From contig SEMN01000182.1 of the NCBI GenBank assembly GCA_005408345.1, positions 186,001-250,000 on the forward strand: DNA of 64,000 nucleotides, read 5' to 3'. The notes beneath the pieces were generated by a model, which saw only the letters and a list, made by a program, of their open reading frames with translations, made no database searches and was not told where the DNA came from. The stretch is from Macquaria australasica. Taxonomy: Eukaryota > Chordata > Actinopteri > Centrarchiformes > Percichthyidae. Of the stretch, positions 34,640 to 48,119 are shown piece after piece. Position numbers and translations under genes: made by a program. The stretch's first letter is position 1. Every line of letters starts with the position of its first letter.

Positions 34640-36300
34640 GCGAATAAGAAAAGTTCAGAATGATGACTTTTTCAGTGCTGCGAGCTGAATTTTAATGCAT
34701 TTGGCTTTCAGCGCCAAGCTATAAAAAGCCATAAACTGAATATTGCTGCTTTTGTTTTCTCTTGCTCTCAACACTACCTGTGGAGTTTTGAACTTCCTCA
34801 GACTAGCCAGCCAAATAAGGTTTCATCTGAAAGCCAACACGGCAAACGGTTTTAAAGGTGCCCTAATCGCACAAGCCCTTGAGTCTGAATGGGCCTCTAT
34901 TGTTCCTGTGTCAGCTGTCAGAGCCTGGTGGCTGTGCGCCTCTCTCAATGTGACATGAACACACTGCGGGAGCCACCTCTCAAACACAGATGACACCAGT
35001 CACGAGAACTTGTCCTGTTTTCATTATCTTGTTATTGTCATTTTCAGGAAAATTACTTTTTAAATGATTGAATTACCACTGATATGTGTCATAATAACTC
35101 AATTTGTAATGAATTACAATAAGCAAGAGGTTTGAATAAACTGCAGGTGACAGATTGACTGTAATCACTAAGGCTCTGTGTGATACACCGCCACACAAAA
35201 GCTGAAATTGCGTTTGTTAAAGGGAGGCCACTAACCTACTCTGGTTGCTTTTAATAAAACAAAATAGCTTTTTCTACTAAACAAACACTCTTAAATAAAC
35301 CCTTAATGTGCAGCAACTATTCAACTTCAATTGTGTCTGCAGATGATTTTCTGTGACTCAGGATGACTCCACATTTTCTTTCAGAGGCCGGGAGGCTTCC
35401 CACTGGGGGATAGTGTCATTGTAGAGCAGGGCAGGTGCGAAATCGATATCCAATCTCAACAGGGATAAGGAAAATGTTTTTTCCCTCCAGGCTCCTGCTG
35501 AGCTCAATGAATCAATTTGTGGGGAGAAAAGCTGCTCGATAAAGACTAACTCGAGTTCAAAAAGGGCAACCAAATATAAAGTTAAAGGGCATCACTTCTA
35601 GTGTGACACAAAATGTGAGTTTATGCAGAATTCACAACTGGAGTTTCTCAGCAGTTGGTAAGCCAGCGAATAAATAAAAACACAGTAGCAAAAACACTAG
35701 TTATTTATTACAGTCTTTTACACTACTGAATAACTGAGAGGTATGTAGAAGGCCCATAACTCACAGCTGTGCGAAAGAAAAGGACATCAAAGGTCTCACA
35801 CCATCAAAAATGGAAGAGCAAACTGCCACAGAGTTTAACCTTTGACCCCAAACTGGAAAACTGAATCGCAACCTCCGATCGCAGCGACCTCATCAGTTTT
35901 ACAGCTGCTCCAGTAAAACTGTCTGTATATGGGAAACTCATGGTGGGTGTGTTTGTAAGCATATCTATGGCAGAGTAGTTACAAAGCCCTTTACAGAAGG
36001 GAGAAAAGAAAGAGAGAAAGTAGAAATTGTGTCTGTGTTTGAGAGGCTGGATGCTTGGCCTCTCTGAGAGCTCAGTGTCACTGGGTGGACTGCAGCTGTT
36101 GTCACGCACGCGCACACACACACACACACACACAGAGGGGATCAGATTTTTATTATCAAAGAGGCTTGAGGTCAGGATTTAAATCTTTATACTTGCCCCT
36201 TCATCACCCTTTATACCCCCACCCCCGCCCATCCATCCTCACTCTCTTATCCCTGTGCTAAAATAACCCAGTGAGGTAAGCACCCGGGGCATCCTGGGAT
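34640..36300. other. Divergent spacer between guanylate cyclase and myozenin genes
   Basis: The two genes are transcribed away from each other, so both promoters should lie here. No coding sequence is supported. A (CA)n run occupies about 36107-36133. A CAGCTG E-box at about 36091 could serve the muscle gene, but a six-base match alone is weak evidence. Confidence 0.45.
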
Positions 36301-36930
36301 GAGTTTTTTGTACACCGTTCCTTCTCTGCTGAGGAGTGTCAGAGTGGAGTGTGGAAGCATCCCAGCTCCAGTACGGGATAAACCACACAACCATCCAGAC
36401 CAGCTCCAACACCTGACAAACAGACAGGCAGGAGACACAGGTAAGGACTGAAGTGAGGGGAGTGTACTTACTTCGACTACTGACTGTCGAAGCCTCAGGT
36501 CCTTTACATTTCAGGTCCTTACATTGCTATGATGAAAATGTTAAAATGCTGTATGGTTTCGCTGCAATGTTACACTTGATTTTTCTTGTTATACTTTAAA
36601 TTAATGCAAAAAAATACAGTTCACATAAGTAAGTTAATAAGTATTTTAATATGAGAGACTTAAGCAAAATATCAGAAAGGGCATTGCCTGGACCCACGAA
36701 GGAGAAACACAGTGGTGGTGCCCTTAATATAACATAATTGAGGATTGTGATATATCTAAGTACAATGTACAGGAAACCTGTAGAGGTGTGTTTTTCTTGC
36801 TTTTGTCACTAAATAAGAAGGCATACTAAAATAGACATGATATATTAAAGTAGTAGAAAGATCATAACACAAACTACTATTTAGGAAAATCGTTATAATA
36901 ATTCACGTTTGTGTCCACCAGAGGAAGACG

Positions 36931-39900
36931 ATGATGATGATGCAGTCCGGCCTGGATGACATGACTAAGCAGAGGATGTTGCAGGCTAAGGCTCTGTCTA
37001 AGGAGGCCAGGGGAGGTAAGTTTGGATGGGGGAGATGGATTGATTTGATTTTGTTCCAGTCTATGTCAGTACATATTGAGACAGAACTGACATACACATA
37101 CATAATATTTGGAAGTAAACTAATACACAAATTAGTAAACTAATAAACTAATATGTATATATATGTAAACTAATATAGTTTTACATACAATAGTTTACAA
37201 ACTGGTTTACATATTGTGTCAACAACTTGGTATGCTCTTGTGTGTATTTACACCCATATTCAAACTGCCATAGTGTGTGATCACAGCAGGGGCTGTCAGA
37301 TGAAATTGAGCCAAACATCAAAGTGTGTCAGCCCACAGCCCAGGGACACATGCAGTGTGGTACACCCAAATCTCAAGAGTGCCACTGTGTTGTTGAAATC
37401 CTCCAAACATTCCAGCAGGGACCATCCCAGTTGCAGTTGTTTGTTTTTCAGCACTGTGCGCCAGCTACGCTTTAAAACCAAGTCCCCTAAACTCAGCAAA
37501 ATGTGACTCCCACCACTGAATTTTGCACAGGCCAATCAAAGGCAGCTCCTCAAGGGTGGCACATGCCCAGACTTCTCCTAACACTTTTCATTTGTGAGAA
37601 AGACGGCCATCCGCTCTTACATGAGTCTTTCATCCAGAGATCCTATTTATATGCCCAGTTACCCATGCAACCCTGAACCACAACAAACATTACGCACCCC
37701 CTGACATCATCTCGAGGCTATTTCAGACCCTCCACTGTGCCATGATATAACATGAGAAGAGACCCTGAGCAAAAACTGTGCGGATACCAACTTAGTGATG
37801 CTGTACACGGTTTGGCTTTTTTTTTTTTTTTTTTATATCAGTGCCCCTCAGCTGTTTAAAGTCCACAAAAACAAGAAGATCAGAGGAGACATTACGATTT
37901 GCCAAAGGTCCTTATTAGTCTGTGTAACTTTCCTTCTCTTTCCAAATGTCTGAAAGTTGCTGTCATCATTGCCTTTGCACTAACAACTAAATGTCGTGAT
38001 GTATTTATGCAGTGTTAGAGACACCTAGTCACCGGATGCCCTGCCACACAGCATAAAAACCTGCAGCAAATAGATTTCTCTACTCTGATAGTGCCATTTT
38101 GAAAATGCATAGGGATATTAAATGTAATCACCTATTTTAAAAAAAACCTCCATTTGTCTGTCACGTTGTGCCAGAGGGTCTGAACCTGGGGAAGAAGATC
38201 AGCGTTCCAAAGGACGTGATGATGGAGGAGCTCAACCTTCCGTCTAATCGAGGATCTCGCATGTTTCAGGAGAGACAGAAGAGGGTCGAGAGGTTCACGC
38301 TGGAGAACGCTGCCAATGCTGCTTACAACACCAACAATGTAAGAAACTTTGAGGTGGCTCACAGCACACAATGACTCCTATCCGCTGAACTTACTGCAAA
38401 TTACACACCTAAAAATTATGTACCTGCGTTTCTGATGTGTAGTTAATGCTTAATAACAACTTGTTAGTGTGCTGAATTAATCAAAGAGCTATAATTAATG
38501 GCAAGTGAAGTCTGACTCTTCTCTGGCCTTTCTCTGTGTGTGCTGTCTCATTTCTTTTGAAGTACAGCAACAGACATTTAACATATTACCACAATAATTA
38601 CATGTACAAAATGGAGTGTTAACACCTTGATGAATGAGTGACATATTTAAAAAACACATTTTAATCAGACAGGAATATTCTTAAAGACCTTTGTAAGAAG
38701 AGATGTTACAGCAATTTAGTATTGCACTTTCATGAAGTATTCTTGTAAAAGAATGGACGATATCGAAGCAGCAGAGGCTGAGATATCCTAACTTTTTGTT
38801 GATTGGGACAAAATCTACACTTCCCATTTTTACACTTTTACTGACTCCTAAATGCCCACTTCTTTCATACCCCACACTTCCAAGTTTGTAATGCAGGCTT
38901 TCTGTTAAAAAAAAGTCTCAAACCTAAGCTGAGATAAACCTGATGACATCATCACCCAGGTCCATCCAGAGGCCGCTCCTCCCCTGCAGATCATCCCACA
39001 GCCACAGGGAGGAAAAGAGAACCAGGCTTTCTCCATCCCTGGTAAGCATAGCCTGGTCATGAACCTTCAGAAGACTGTAGCAAAGAAGGGCAGTCCTGAC
39101 GTCCTCGCTCCAGGTAAATGGTGACACATGGTGAAGAAAGGATTGACACAGACTGTCACAAGCCATAGGACTAGCTCACCGCAGTGCTAAATGCATGGAC
39201 ACTGTATCTCACTTTGATCTGCTAGTGTTCACTTTTCATATGGAAATGTATCAAGCAAATAAATTGGTTTTATTATTATCAGTGCCAGGAGAGCTGCAGA
39301 AAGCAGAAATCTGTAACTAGCTCTGCTGAGTGCTGTTGTGTATGACTGACAGTGAGCTAAGCCCTGTTCATTATCGGGGATTCACACTGAGATCTAATTA
39401 CTTTAGTTCCTATTGTTGACAGGAGTGATATCAAAGAGATTTATATGTATATTAGATCTGTTTGTGCTTTGTTGGGGCTTGCTTTTTTGAAGTTATTAAT
39501 GGATTTTGTAATTAGGTTCAAAAGCCAAAGAATCCATCTTTCTCAACACAGACCTTATTTTGCTTACTTTGACTTTAAAAGATGAAATTACTCAAAATTA
39601 TTAAAGTACCACAGCTTTCACTCTACCCACTGACATTATGCTTTTGTATGTCAGGATATTCTCGCCCTCTGAAGGAAGTTCCTCATGAGAAGTTCAACAC
39701 GACAGTAATCCCCAGACCGTACTGGTCCCCATGGAGGGAAGCTTTGGGAGGCAACGAAGAGCTCCTGAACACCCTAAATACCCAGCTGCCCCAGCTCCCA
39801 CAAAGACTACAGCCTGCCAACTACAGGTGCTTCAACAGGTAAATCTGCCTTTCCAGTTACTCAGTTCACCCAAATAAATCATGAATTGTTACATCCTATT

Positions 39901-40829
39901 CAGTTGGAAAGCACAGGCGTTGAGACCCACCCATCTTCAAATAGACCCACAGATGACCTAATCATGTTATCCATCACAATCATCTCTTCCCTCGGCTCCA
40001 CTCCATGTTTCCAGTTTGAAAATGAATCCAGTCTCTGGCTTGCACCTCCTTGGAGTGTGGCTGCGTGATGGTTATTTTGAACCCTGCTCTTGACAGATGA
40101 TCCACTGGGGGCAGGGTTGGGCTGCAAGCTTTCAATGCCCCCACAAGACAGATTACGCACGAAAGGGAATCGCCTTTCTCATGGCACACAAGGAATTGCA
40201 TCACACCAGCAAGATAAGCGCAAAGGTTAAGCTTGGGCAGATGGAGAAATGTAGAATATATGAAAGACAAACTCAGACTTCACTCAATTAAGGCCGTCAA
40301 TCACTTGGTTTCTGCCAGCCAGCCTGGAACTGTACCCCCTGTGGAGGGATCTGTTTACACCCAGAAGATTACTATGAAATTGTGATGCCTTAATTAAGTC
40401 TGAAGTAGAAGAGGTTGAGTTCACCACACAGTTTGAGTCATCCTGAATCCCAGGTGGTTTTCTCCTGTTAACAGGACCAGTTAAAATCAGAGAGATGACC
40501 ACGCTGGTTATCACGTATCATCTAAAAGTTTTCCCCCTTTAAGGGAAGGAGTCTGAGCCATGTGATACCCAGGGTCATGTTCTGCCAGGAACATGAAAAA
40601 CAAAGCATTCTGCCTGCTTAGTAAGGACTCTTCTTTGTCTCTCAGATCTGCCATGCCATTCGGGGGAGCTATGGCCAGCAAGAGGGTGATCCCAGTGATT
40701 AGCTTTGAGGCAGTGGAATCCCAGAAACTGCCCAGCATCGCTCTGGACCGCATGTGTCGACGGCCCAACTTCAACAGAGCACCCAGGGGATGGGGAATTG
40801 ATTCCTGCCCTGAATCTAATGAACTATGA
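36931..40829 (+). CDS. myoz3: Myozenin (calsarcin), best match MYOZ3
   Basis: A Z-disc scaffold of striated muscle that binds alpha-actinin, filamin C, telethonin and calcineurin (family knowledge). Five coding exons: 36931-37015, 38175-38338, 38960-39113, 39655-39838, 40646-40829, 256 aa. A non-coding first exon probably ends at the GTAAGG donor at about 36441, and the coding exon begins at about 36922. Conserved N-terminal block: LGKKISVPKDVMMEEL and NRGSRMFQERQKRV. Central block: APGYSRPLKEVPHEKFNTT and SPWREALGG. C-terminal block: FNRSAMPFGG, then RPNFNRAPRGW and the ending ESNEL. The short length, the FERFTLEN-like exon 3 end and the GW...ESxEL ending fit MYOZ3 better than MYOZ1 or MYOZ2. 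Adjacency to rbm22 matches human 5q33.1. The first ATG of a run of four Met codons is taken as the start; later ones are possible. Confidence 0.93.
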
Positions 40830-41861
40830 AAAAGGCTGATCAGCTAAAGACTGACGCACTGACCTATGCTTGCTCCTCTCCTCCTACAAAGATGATCCCT
40901 CTGCTAATCAGTGGGAACTGCAGGGGAGAGAAGAAAACACTCCTGCATGATATATAAAGAGGTTTGCTACTGCTGAGACAAACTCAGAATGCTGGAATCA
41001 GTTAATCAGTAGAGTCCAGGACGCCGCCGCCACAGGCTGAACAGTTCTATCCTCCCTTTTTGTCACCTTTAACAGTATGCGATCCCATCGATGTCTTATA
41101 CCCGACTTCCCTCTTCCCCCCATCCAGTCTCCATCTGATACTTCTCACACTGTGGCTTTACAAGCAATAGTAGGAGATAACTCTGCTCTTACACACAGTT
41201 ACAAAAGTGTGATTATTAATGAATAATATGCACTCTGAGATGATTAATGACAAAATAGCGTCATTTTAATGACAAGTGAAAACAACAGTCAAAGAAAGTC
41301 TTACAATAAACTAAGTCATTATGCTGTGGAATATTAAGATTGTGTCAATTAAAAAATAAAAAAAGTACTTGAAAATTAACAGGTTTAAAAATGCTCCTCA
41401 GAATTCCCCACGAGATACTTTGCACAATGTTACAAATACAAGTTTAACCTACAGTATACATTTCTATATGTACAGTGGCTCCAACCACAGGAGCCTGTAT
41501 AAACCATATGGTCCTGATCACATTGGCCAGTACTCTCATGTTTGAAGTCTTTTACTATGTTAACTTCCACTGTTCAGATGCTGTTCTGATGCTTTTTAAC
41601 TGCGAGTAGTGACAAAGTCACCTTGTTGTCATCTCACCAGACACGGATGGTGCTTCGCTCAGTTCATTCTCTGCACTGCAGGTGGCATAATAAATCAGAT
41701 GCTATCCTGTAAGAAATAACCATTTTCTGTTCAGTGTATTTCTCCCAGAAGTAGCGTGCTGGTTTCAGGCCCACTGACAGCATCTGAAGTAAAAGCACCT
41801 GACCAGGTTTGACGCAAGCAAAAGAATGACACCTAATCGCAGTATGATTTCACTCTAGCAG
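40830..41861. other. Convergent 3' ends of myozenin and rbm22
   Basis: Plus-strand AATAAA at 41305-41310 is the likely myozenin polyadenylation signal, about 480 bases past its stop. No clear minus-strand signal for rbm22 was picked out. No other gene is seen. Confidence 0.5.
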
Positions 41862-44800
41862 TTAATCACCATGACGTGAGCCATGTGCGGCATGGGCACC
41901 CATGCGCTGAGGATCCTGGGAGGGGTAGTGGATTTGACCAGGAGGTCTCATGCTCATTGGAGGGGGCATAGGTGGAGCCATGGGACCCATGTGGTGAAAC
42001 ATTGGAGGGCCAAAACCTGATTGAACAGATGAAAAGAAAGAATACAGCATTAGGCATCTGCCTTTTCTCACTGTGTTTAATTTGTTTATTGTTTACCAGA
42101 GTTAATAGTAATATAAAGTTATTGGGGTTATTTTTAATAATTATTTTATTTCTGACATATTTTATATGTGATAGAAGCCTTTTTACCTGGAGGAGGCGGG
42201 TTGATCCCAGGAGGTGGGGGCAGAGCAATGTTCATGACAGCAGGAGAGGTGCCAGGGTCCAGGTTGAAATAGTTTGCAGGGGCCTCTTCATCTAAAGCTG
42301 GTGGTGGAGGAAGAGCTATAGCACAAAGAGAAATAGAATTAAAGAAACAACTCGACAAACAAATACATTTCAGCAATAATTGCGATTTTAATGTTAATTT
42401 CCACTATCAATCCCAAAAATGTTCTAGTATATTATATATATATATATAATATATATATATATGACCAAAAAGAGAAGAGTGTATGACACAATGTAGGCAT
42501 TAAATACTACTTTAAATTACACTCACATGACTATGTCACTATGCACACACACACACAAATTCCACTTCTCACTGTGTTTGCAGACTCACCTCCAGGCAGT
42601 CCAGGTACAGGATCAAGTCTGATACCCATCTCATTGACACCGTCTTTGATGCCCTCCTTCCCTCTTGCTGCCTGAGACCTAAAAAGACAAACCATTTAAG
42701 TTTTATATGAGCTCTTACTGTGTCCGTAATAATATTTTAAAAGCACTGCAGTCAGTAGTGTACTTTCAGTTGTGACTGTGATGGTATCATTACTCCATTA
42801 CTGTTAGTATCAAACATGTATGCTCTCTGAACAGTGTTTAATAAGCAAATTATCACCATATAATAGAACAAACTTTATTGTCCAGCCAAGGCAAGAAAAT
42901 TGTCTTTGGAAAATATAAACACAAACATGCCCACAAGATAAAAGCCTCACAATAAAAAAAAAAATCATCACATCTCCTCCCAAGTGGCTCTGCTTAGTGG
43001 GGCTGTATGGAAGCTAAGAATTTCTCATCAGATGGCAGGAGCTTTTTTGTGTTGCATCCACACAATGCATGACTGCATGAGCATGGATTCAGTGTCCGGG
43101 GGTCAGGTTGGTGATGGACACCTGATGGATACACTGTATATGACAAATGTATACTATACTACTATGTATACTATTAGTGTCCTGATATCCTTGTGGTTCT
43201 TATAGCAGGCTCTTTTCATCCCCTCACATATAAAAGAGGCCCTCTTTGTATGCGTTACCTGAGAAGCCCCCTGGAATTACCTAAAAGGCTACAAGAAAGA
43301 AGGCATATCTAAACCTACAGAATATGCCTGAATAGGGATGGAGGGAGGAGGTCTTAAGACTTTGGTACCAGTATAAAAGTGTACTGTGTGCATAAGAGTA
43401 TTCGAAGAGACTGTATGTTACATACCGATCTGCTTCCCGGCCGTGACAATAAAATCTTGGGTTGGACTCAAGTGGGTTCGGTGTTCTTGTCTTTATAATC
43501 ATCACAAGTGAGGAAAACCCTACACACCCTAATGCTTAACTTTTACCTTCTTGATCAGCTTCTTACCTTCCCCACTTGACGGTGAGTCTCCGTCCATTAA
43601 TGATGAGTTTGTTGAAGGACTTCTCAGCAGCCATTTCAGCTGCCTGCCTCGTGGCAAACTGGATGAAGGCACACTGTTGCCTCTGGACTATGGTAATGGT
43701 GCGAATCTCACCAAACTGGTAAAAGTGACTCCTGCAATAAAACAGATAAATGTCCAATAGACCCAAAACAAAACTTAAAGTAAAGGTTTAAAATTGCAAC
43801 ACTCCTATTATAACAATGAAACGTTATTCTACTATATTTACAAAATGAGTAAAACCTGCTCTAAATGGCAACAGGAAGTTGTACAAGAGCTTGTTATGAA
43901 ATAGAAATCCTTACTTGAGATCTCCATCTGTGACAGTGTCTCCCAGACCCCCAATGTAGAGAGTGCTGATGGACTTGTCCTCCGGTGGGTCCAGTCGGGG
44001 CATAGTTGAAGCCCGTTTCAGCAGCTTGTCAGCAACTGGGTCGTTGATGCCATAGTAACGGTCCTTTATGTTCTGGTCGGCTAGAGGATCATCAGGATCT
44101 GTGGGCTTCTCGTGCCTGCGTGACAAGGAGAACCAGAATGAGACAATGCTGATAGTACAGTAACAAATATAAGGAAATTACAGTCAAATTGAACCCAGAA
44201 CACACCAATTTCTATTTTACCTTTGGTAATAATTACTCAAAAGATAAATTCATAAATAAAAAATAAATCAAGATAAGAAACAATCAGCTCCACCACCCAC
44301 TGCCACGTTTGAACCCTAAAAAACTGTAGCCTGTTTGACGAAGTGTCACTCACCTGTAGGGACACTCCTCCCCTCTCTTACACTCTCCCTTCACCCAGAA
44401 GGAGCAGATGTGCGGCCGGTTCCTCTTGTAATATGGTGTGGTCCGGGCCAGTTTCAGCAACATATCACTAGAGCTGGGCGCTTTACCTAGCTGGCCCACC
44501 GGCCGCGTGCCATCAGAATTGGCTATCTAAGAACACAGAGGTCCAAATAAACACAAGGGATCAATGACAAAAAAAAAAATCCCAACCATAGAAGAAACAT
44601 ACACTAACATCATATCATTATTACTCGGGGATGTCCCATTTTGTGCCTATTTTAGCTAAATTGAAAAGAATTTAAATAAATAAATTAAAAATAAAGACAA
44701 GCTAAACCCTGATCAAACCTCGCTGCCACAACAATTTCACAATGACTCTCCATGGACAACACAAAATATTACAGGAAGCTGAAGAAAGCTGTAATGAAAG

Positions 44801-45192
44801 TAATGTTCACTTAATGCACACTGTAGGTCAAGTACACTTTGAGTAGGAAAAATAAATAATTAAAATAAGAATTGGACCAGATGCCGTTTCAGCACATACT
44901 CATTGTGTAAGGACTTGAAATTGGGGACAATGAAAAATGCCCAGGACATCCTGACAAGCTAGTTTCAGCTTTTGTAGCTGTATGAGAATCAGAAGTGTTT
45001 CTTGTCAGAATCAGAAAGGAATTATACCTCTCTCTCCATGTTCTGTGTGTAGTACTCTTTGTTCACATCTGACTTAGGAACCTCATCTTTAACTGACAAC
45101 CCAGTGTCTCTGACCTGGATAGGCAAACCTGTAAAACACAAGGTGTGACAAGAGGGTTAAACTCACACAGATATATGCTTCAGCGAGCCATA

Positions 45193-45231
<39 letters not shown>

Positions 45232-47016
45232 CACAGGCCAAATTACAATTAGAAAATACAAAGGAGTCAGCCGCAGAGACTCACCATACTCCAGGTCCAG
45301 CAGACATGTCTGACAAACATTCTTCATTTTACTGCAGGTCTGACAGACCTCCGTCTTCTTGAAACGCATCCGTGTCCCTGGACACCATCGGAACACGGTA
45401 AATGGTCGGGCACAGATCTGATGGGCAAAGAATGAAAAAATAATACACAAATATTCTTACAAGGAACATAGTGTTACAAGATTTAAAGTATTAATGCAAA
45501 ACATACCTTGCATTCTTTCCCATACTTCTCCTTGGTCTGTAAAACCAAGCATGAACACATTTTATTCCACACACCTATTGGCATCAACACGAAAGAAAAG
45601 AACCTCCAATTCATTACGATGACACAGTAATGCACACTCACCATACGGATGTAAGGGTTTTCTCCTAAACATGTCTGACACAGAATTGGAAAATCCTGGA
45701 AGACAAAGGAAAACAGATGTTCATTTAGTAAAAACCAAGCACCACATCTGTTATTTATCCAACAGTACTCTGATGGAAGTTATCTGAAACAGTAACCTGT
45801 TTCACTTTCTGCTGTGGGCACCTTGGCGAGGTTATATGTGAGAATACAGGGAGTGCCATGCCACTTGCTCACTCCTACTTTGCCATCTGTTGAAGGATGC
45901 TGTTTCAATCCAAGTGCTAGCTGCTGAAAATGACCTTGCCTTAATCCATCCCACTGACAGCATCAGCCAGACACCTAAATATAAGCACCTCTTTTGGCTC
46001 AACCGTCAACTACATAGTCTAGGGTTGCAAAGTTTATATTCTGGTGTCTTGATAAAAACCAACATTGGCCAAAGGCCCCGTTGTGTCATGGCTCAAGAGA
46101 GGAAACTTATTTGATACCTTATTTAGTAGGGTTACTGACGTTTTCAGAGTTAAGATTTGGTAGATATATGACAACTTCAATTCAGCTCAAATGCAAAGTC
46201 ACATCAGTTAGTTTTCAACTACAATGACCAGCTTGTATTTGTGATGACTGACAAACAAGCACGGCTCAAATAATCCACAGACAACTTTGTATAGAACCGA
46301 GAGCTACGCAGTCCGCATCCGTCTCCATTATGTCCATGAGTCGTGACATAAAGTTAAGATTGGCCTGTCATGCAAGCGGAGCCGGTCCTTTCCTTTGAGC
46401 GCCTGCTAAGCTAAACGATACGAGTTTAGCTCCACTGCCGAGGACCCAATCCAAAACAAAAGGCAACAACACTGTGGTGTGCCGGACCGGCTCGGGTCTG
46501 CATACCGCCAACTAGCTCCGTAACGAGCTGGTGAGCTGGTCAGCGCTACTTAACCCAACTTCGTATTATTATTGTTGTTGTTGTTGTTAGCCTGCTAGTG
46601 CTGTACTAGCCTCGGCTAGCTTAGATAGCTAACTTTAGCACGCAACATGTTTACGGTTGACTTCAAGAGACTGGTTGTTTTGAGTCCGGCCTCGGATGTT
46701 ATCGCCACTGTTGCTGGCTCCAGGTGAAACTGATGTTTTCATGAACGGACGGTGACGCCGTAGCTAACGTTAATACAGACTTACTGCAGCAGCCACGCGT
46801 CTGCGCAGCTAACGGGAGGCTAACTAGCCACCACGCAAACCCGCCAAATTAGAGGCAAGCTGGCGGACTCCACGACCAATACGACCACTCGAATTTAAGT
46901 GGAAAGTGTTGGGCTTCAGTCACACTCCCTGCCCCGTTAACTGTAACGCCGATTAAACGTACCGCGTCTTCCCAGTTCTGCCTATTGTAGGTGTTGGATC
47001 CCAGGGAGGTCGCCAT
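41862..47016 (-). CDS. rbm22: Pre-mRNA-splicing factor RBM22
   Basis: A nuclear spliceosome component (Cwc2/Ecm2 related) that contacts U6 and the intron near the 5' splice site (family knowledge). Eleven coding exons, 5' to 3': 46963-47016, 45642-45695, 45507-45536, 45285-45417, 45028-45128, 44354-44526, 43915-44115, 43567-43731, 42590-42678, 42187-42315, 41862-42016. Phases agree and give 427 aa, against 420 in human. The N-terminus MATSLGSNTYNRQNWEDA matches the human protein. A Cys-rich zinc-binding region (CQTC, CKIC, CQTCSK, CQTC) is followed by a CCCH finger (exon 44354-44526 into the next). The RRM spans 43567-44115 (TLYIGGLGD as RNP2, QCAFIQFATR as RNP1). The tail is Pro-rich and ends SRHGD, a little different from the human end. 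It is highly conserved throughout. Confidence 0.98.
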
Positions 47017-47060
47017 TTCGCAGAGTGTGAGCCAAGCGGGCCAGACCACAATGCACCGCG
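46330..47060 (-). promoter_or_regulatory. CpG-rich promoter and first-intron region of rbm22
   Basis: CG dinucleotides are dense compared with the AT-rich flanks, and the segment covers the first coding exon and start codon of rbm22. This is typical of a housekeeping promoter. The exact transcription start cannot be placed. Confidence 0.55.
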
Positions 47061-47394
47061 CCACGGAGCCACGTTTCACCTTAGGGTGTCGCCCTATTTC
47101 AAGAAACAAGAAACAGGGAATATGAGACACACAGATATCGAGAAAGTAGCAACATTGGCTGTGTGTTGTAACTAACTCTAATATCTGCAGCTTAGGTGGA
47201 CAGGTGTGTGTGTTTCAGAAAGTAAGACTTTTAATAATTATGTTCTAGTATTGCTTGTTTGTGTGTGTGTAGTATGTAAGATTTTACATACAAAACACAT
47301 GATCAGCTTCATTATGATGCAGTGTTCTTTAATATATAACCTAACAGCAATAAAGTTAACTTAAAACCTACAGATTTACACTTACCGTAGGTCC

Positions 47395-47845
47395 TTCCTG
47401 CCTGCTGCTGTCAGACTCTATAATCAGTACAACTCCCGGTAATCTACATTGACTGTCAATAAGCAGACTGTTCACTACTTTACTTCATCTGCTGCTGTGC
47501 ATTATCTTAATACATAATAATACTTAATTTTTTTTTAATTCATGATGTTATTACTTCATCTGTTGCTGTGTAATACTTTCATGTACATGTATATTATATA
47601 TGTGCAATATTTTTATTTTTATCTTATCTATTGTTCATACTTACAAATGCACTCAGTCACACTATTATTATTACTGTCTTTACTGTGTACAGGACTATTT
47701 TCTATTTATTTTTATTGTATTTTATTATATTTTATTATTGTATTTCTATATATGACACTTTTTCTGGCTGTTGTAACGCTGAAAATTTCCCAGCTGTGGG
47801 ACAATTAAAGGCTTATCTTATCTTATCTTATCTTACTGGCTACAA
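47395..47845. mobile_element. 3' end of a non-LTR retrotransposon with TTATC tail
   Basis: Ends GGGACAATTAAAGGCTTATC and then four further TTATC units. This tandem pentamer tail is typical of the 3' ends of fish LINE copies. The preceding sequence (CTGTCAGACTCTATAATCAG onwards) resembles LINE 3' flanks. No reverse transcriptase frame is present, so it is a 5'-truncated copy. Confidence 0.6.
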
Positions 47846-47964
47846 AGTCAAAATGTGAATGTAATATAGTATGTGTAATGCATCAGTAATAAAAAAAACA
47901 ATAGCCCAATTGGTTAATATATAATAATATTAGTAACATAACAACCTGAAATATCAGTATCAGA

Positions 47965-48112
47965 GTGGCTATTCTGCAAAATTAGTACTTTTAACACTTC
48001 AAGTACATTTTGCTGATAATGCTTCTTTACTTTTGACTTAAGTAAGATTTTTACATTCTGCTTGTACTACTTTTAATTAAGTAAAGGATGTGAGTACTTC
48101 TCCCACTACTGT
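47965..48112. mobile_element. Fragment of the hAT-like MITE family seen at 32292-32602
   Basis: Words such as AAGTAAAGGATGTGAGTACT and CTTCTCCCACTACTG correspond to the reverse-oriented end of the TGGTGGAAGAAGTATTCAGA family. The left terminus is not clear. Confidence 0.65.
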
Positions 48113-48119
48113 GTAAGAG

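Noticed and set aside
36247..36438. 63-aa minus-strand frame at the myozenin first exon
   Set aside because: Antisense to the probable non-coding first exon of myozenin, and no features of a protein.
43281..43505. 74-aa minus-strand frame in a large rbm22 intron
   Set aside because: No similarity, and adjacent rbm22 exons join in phase without it.
45163..45284. Phe-rich extension of the rbm22 exon frame
   Set aside because: It is read-through past the GTGAGTC donor at 45284 into a poly(A)/poly(T) run.
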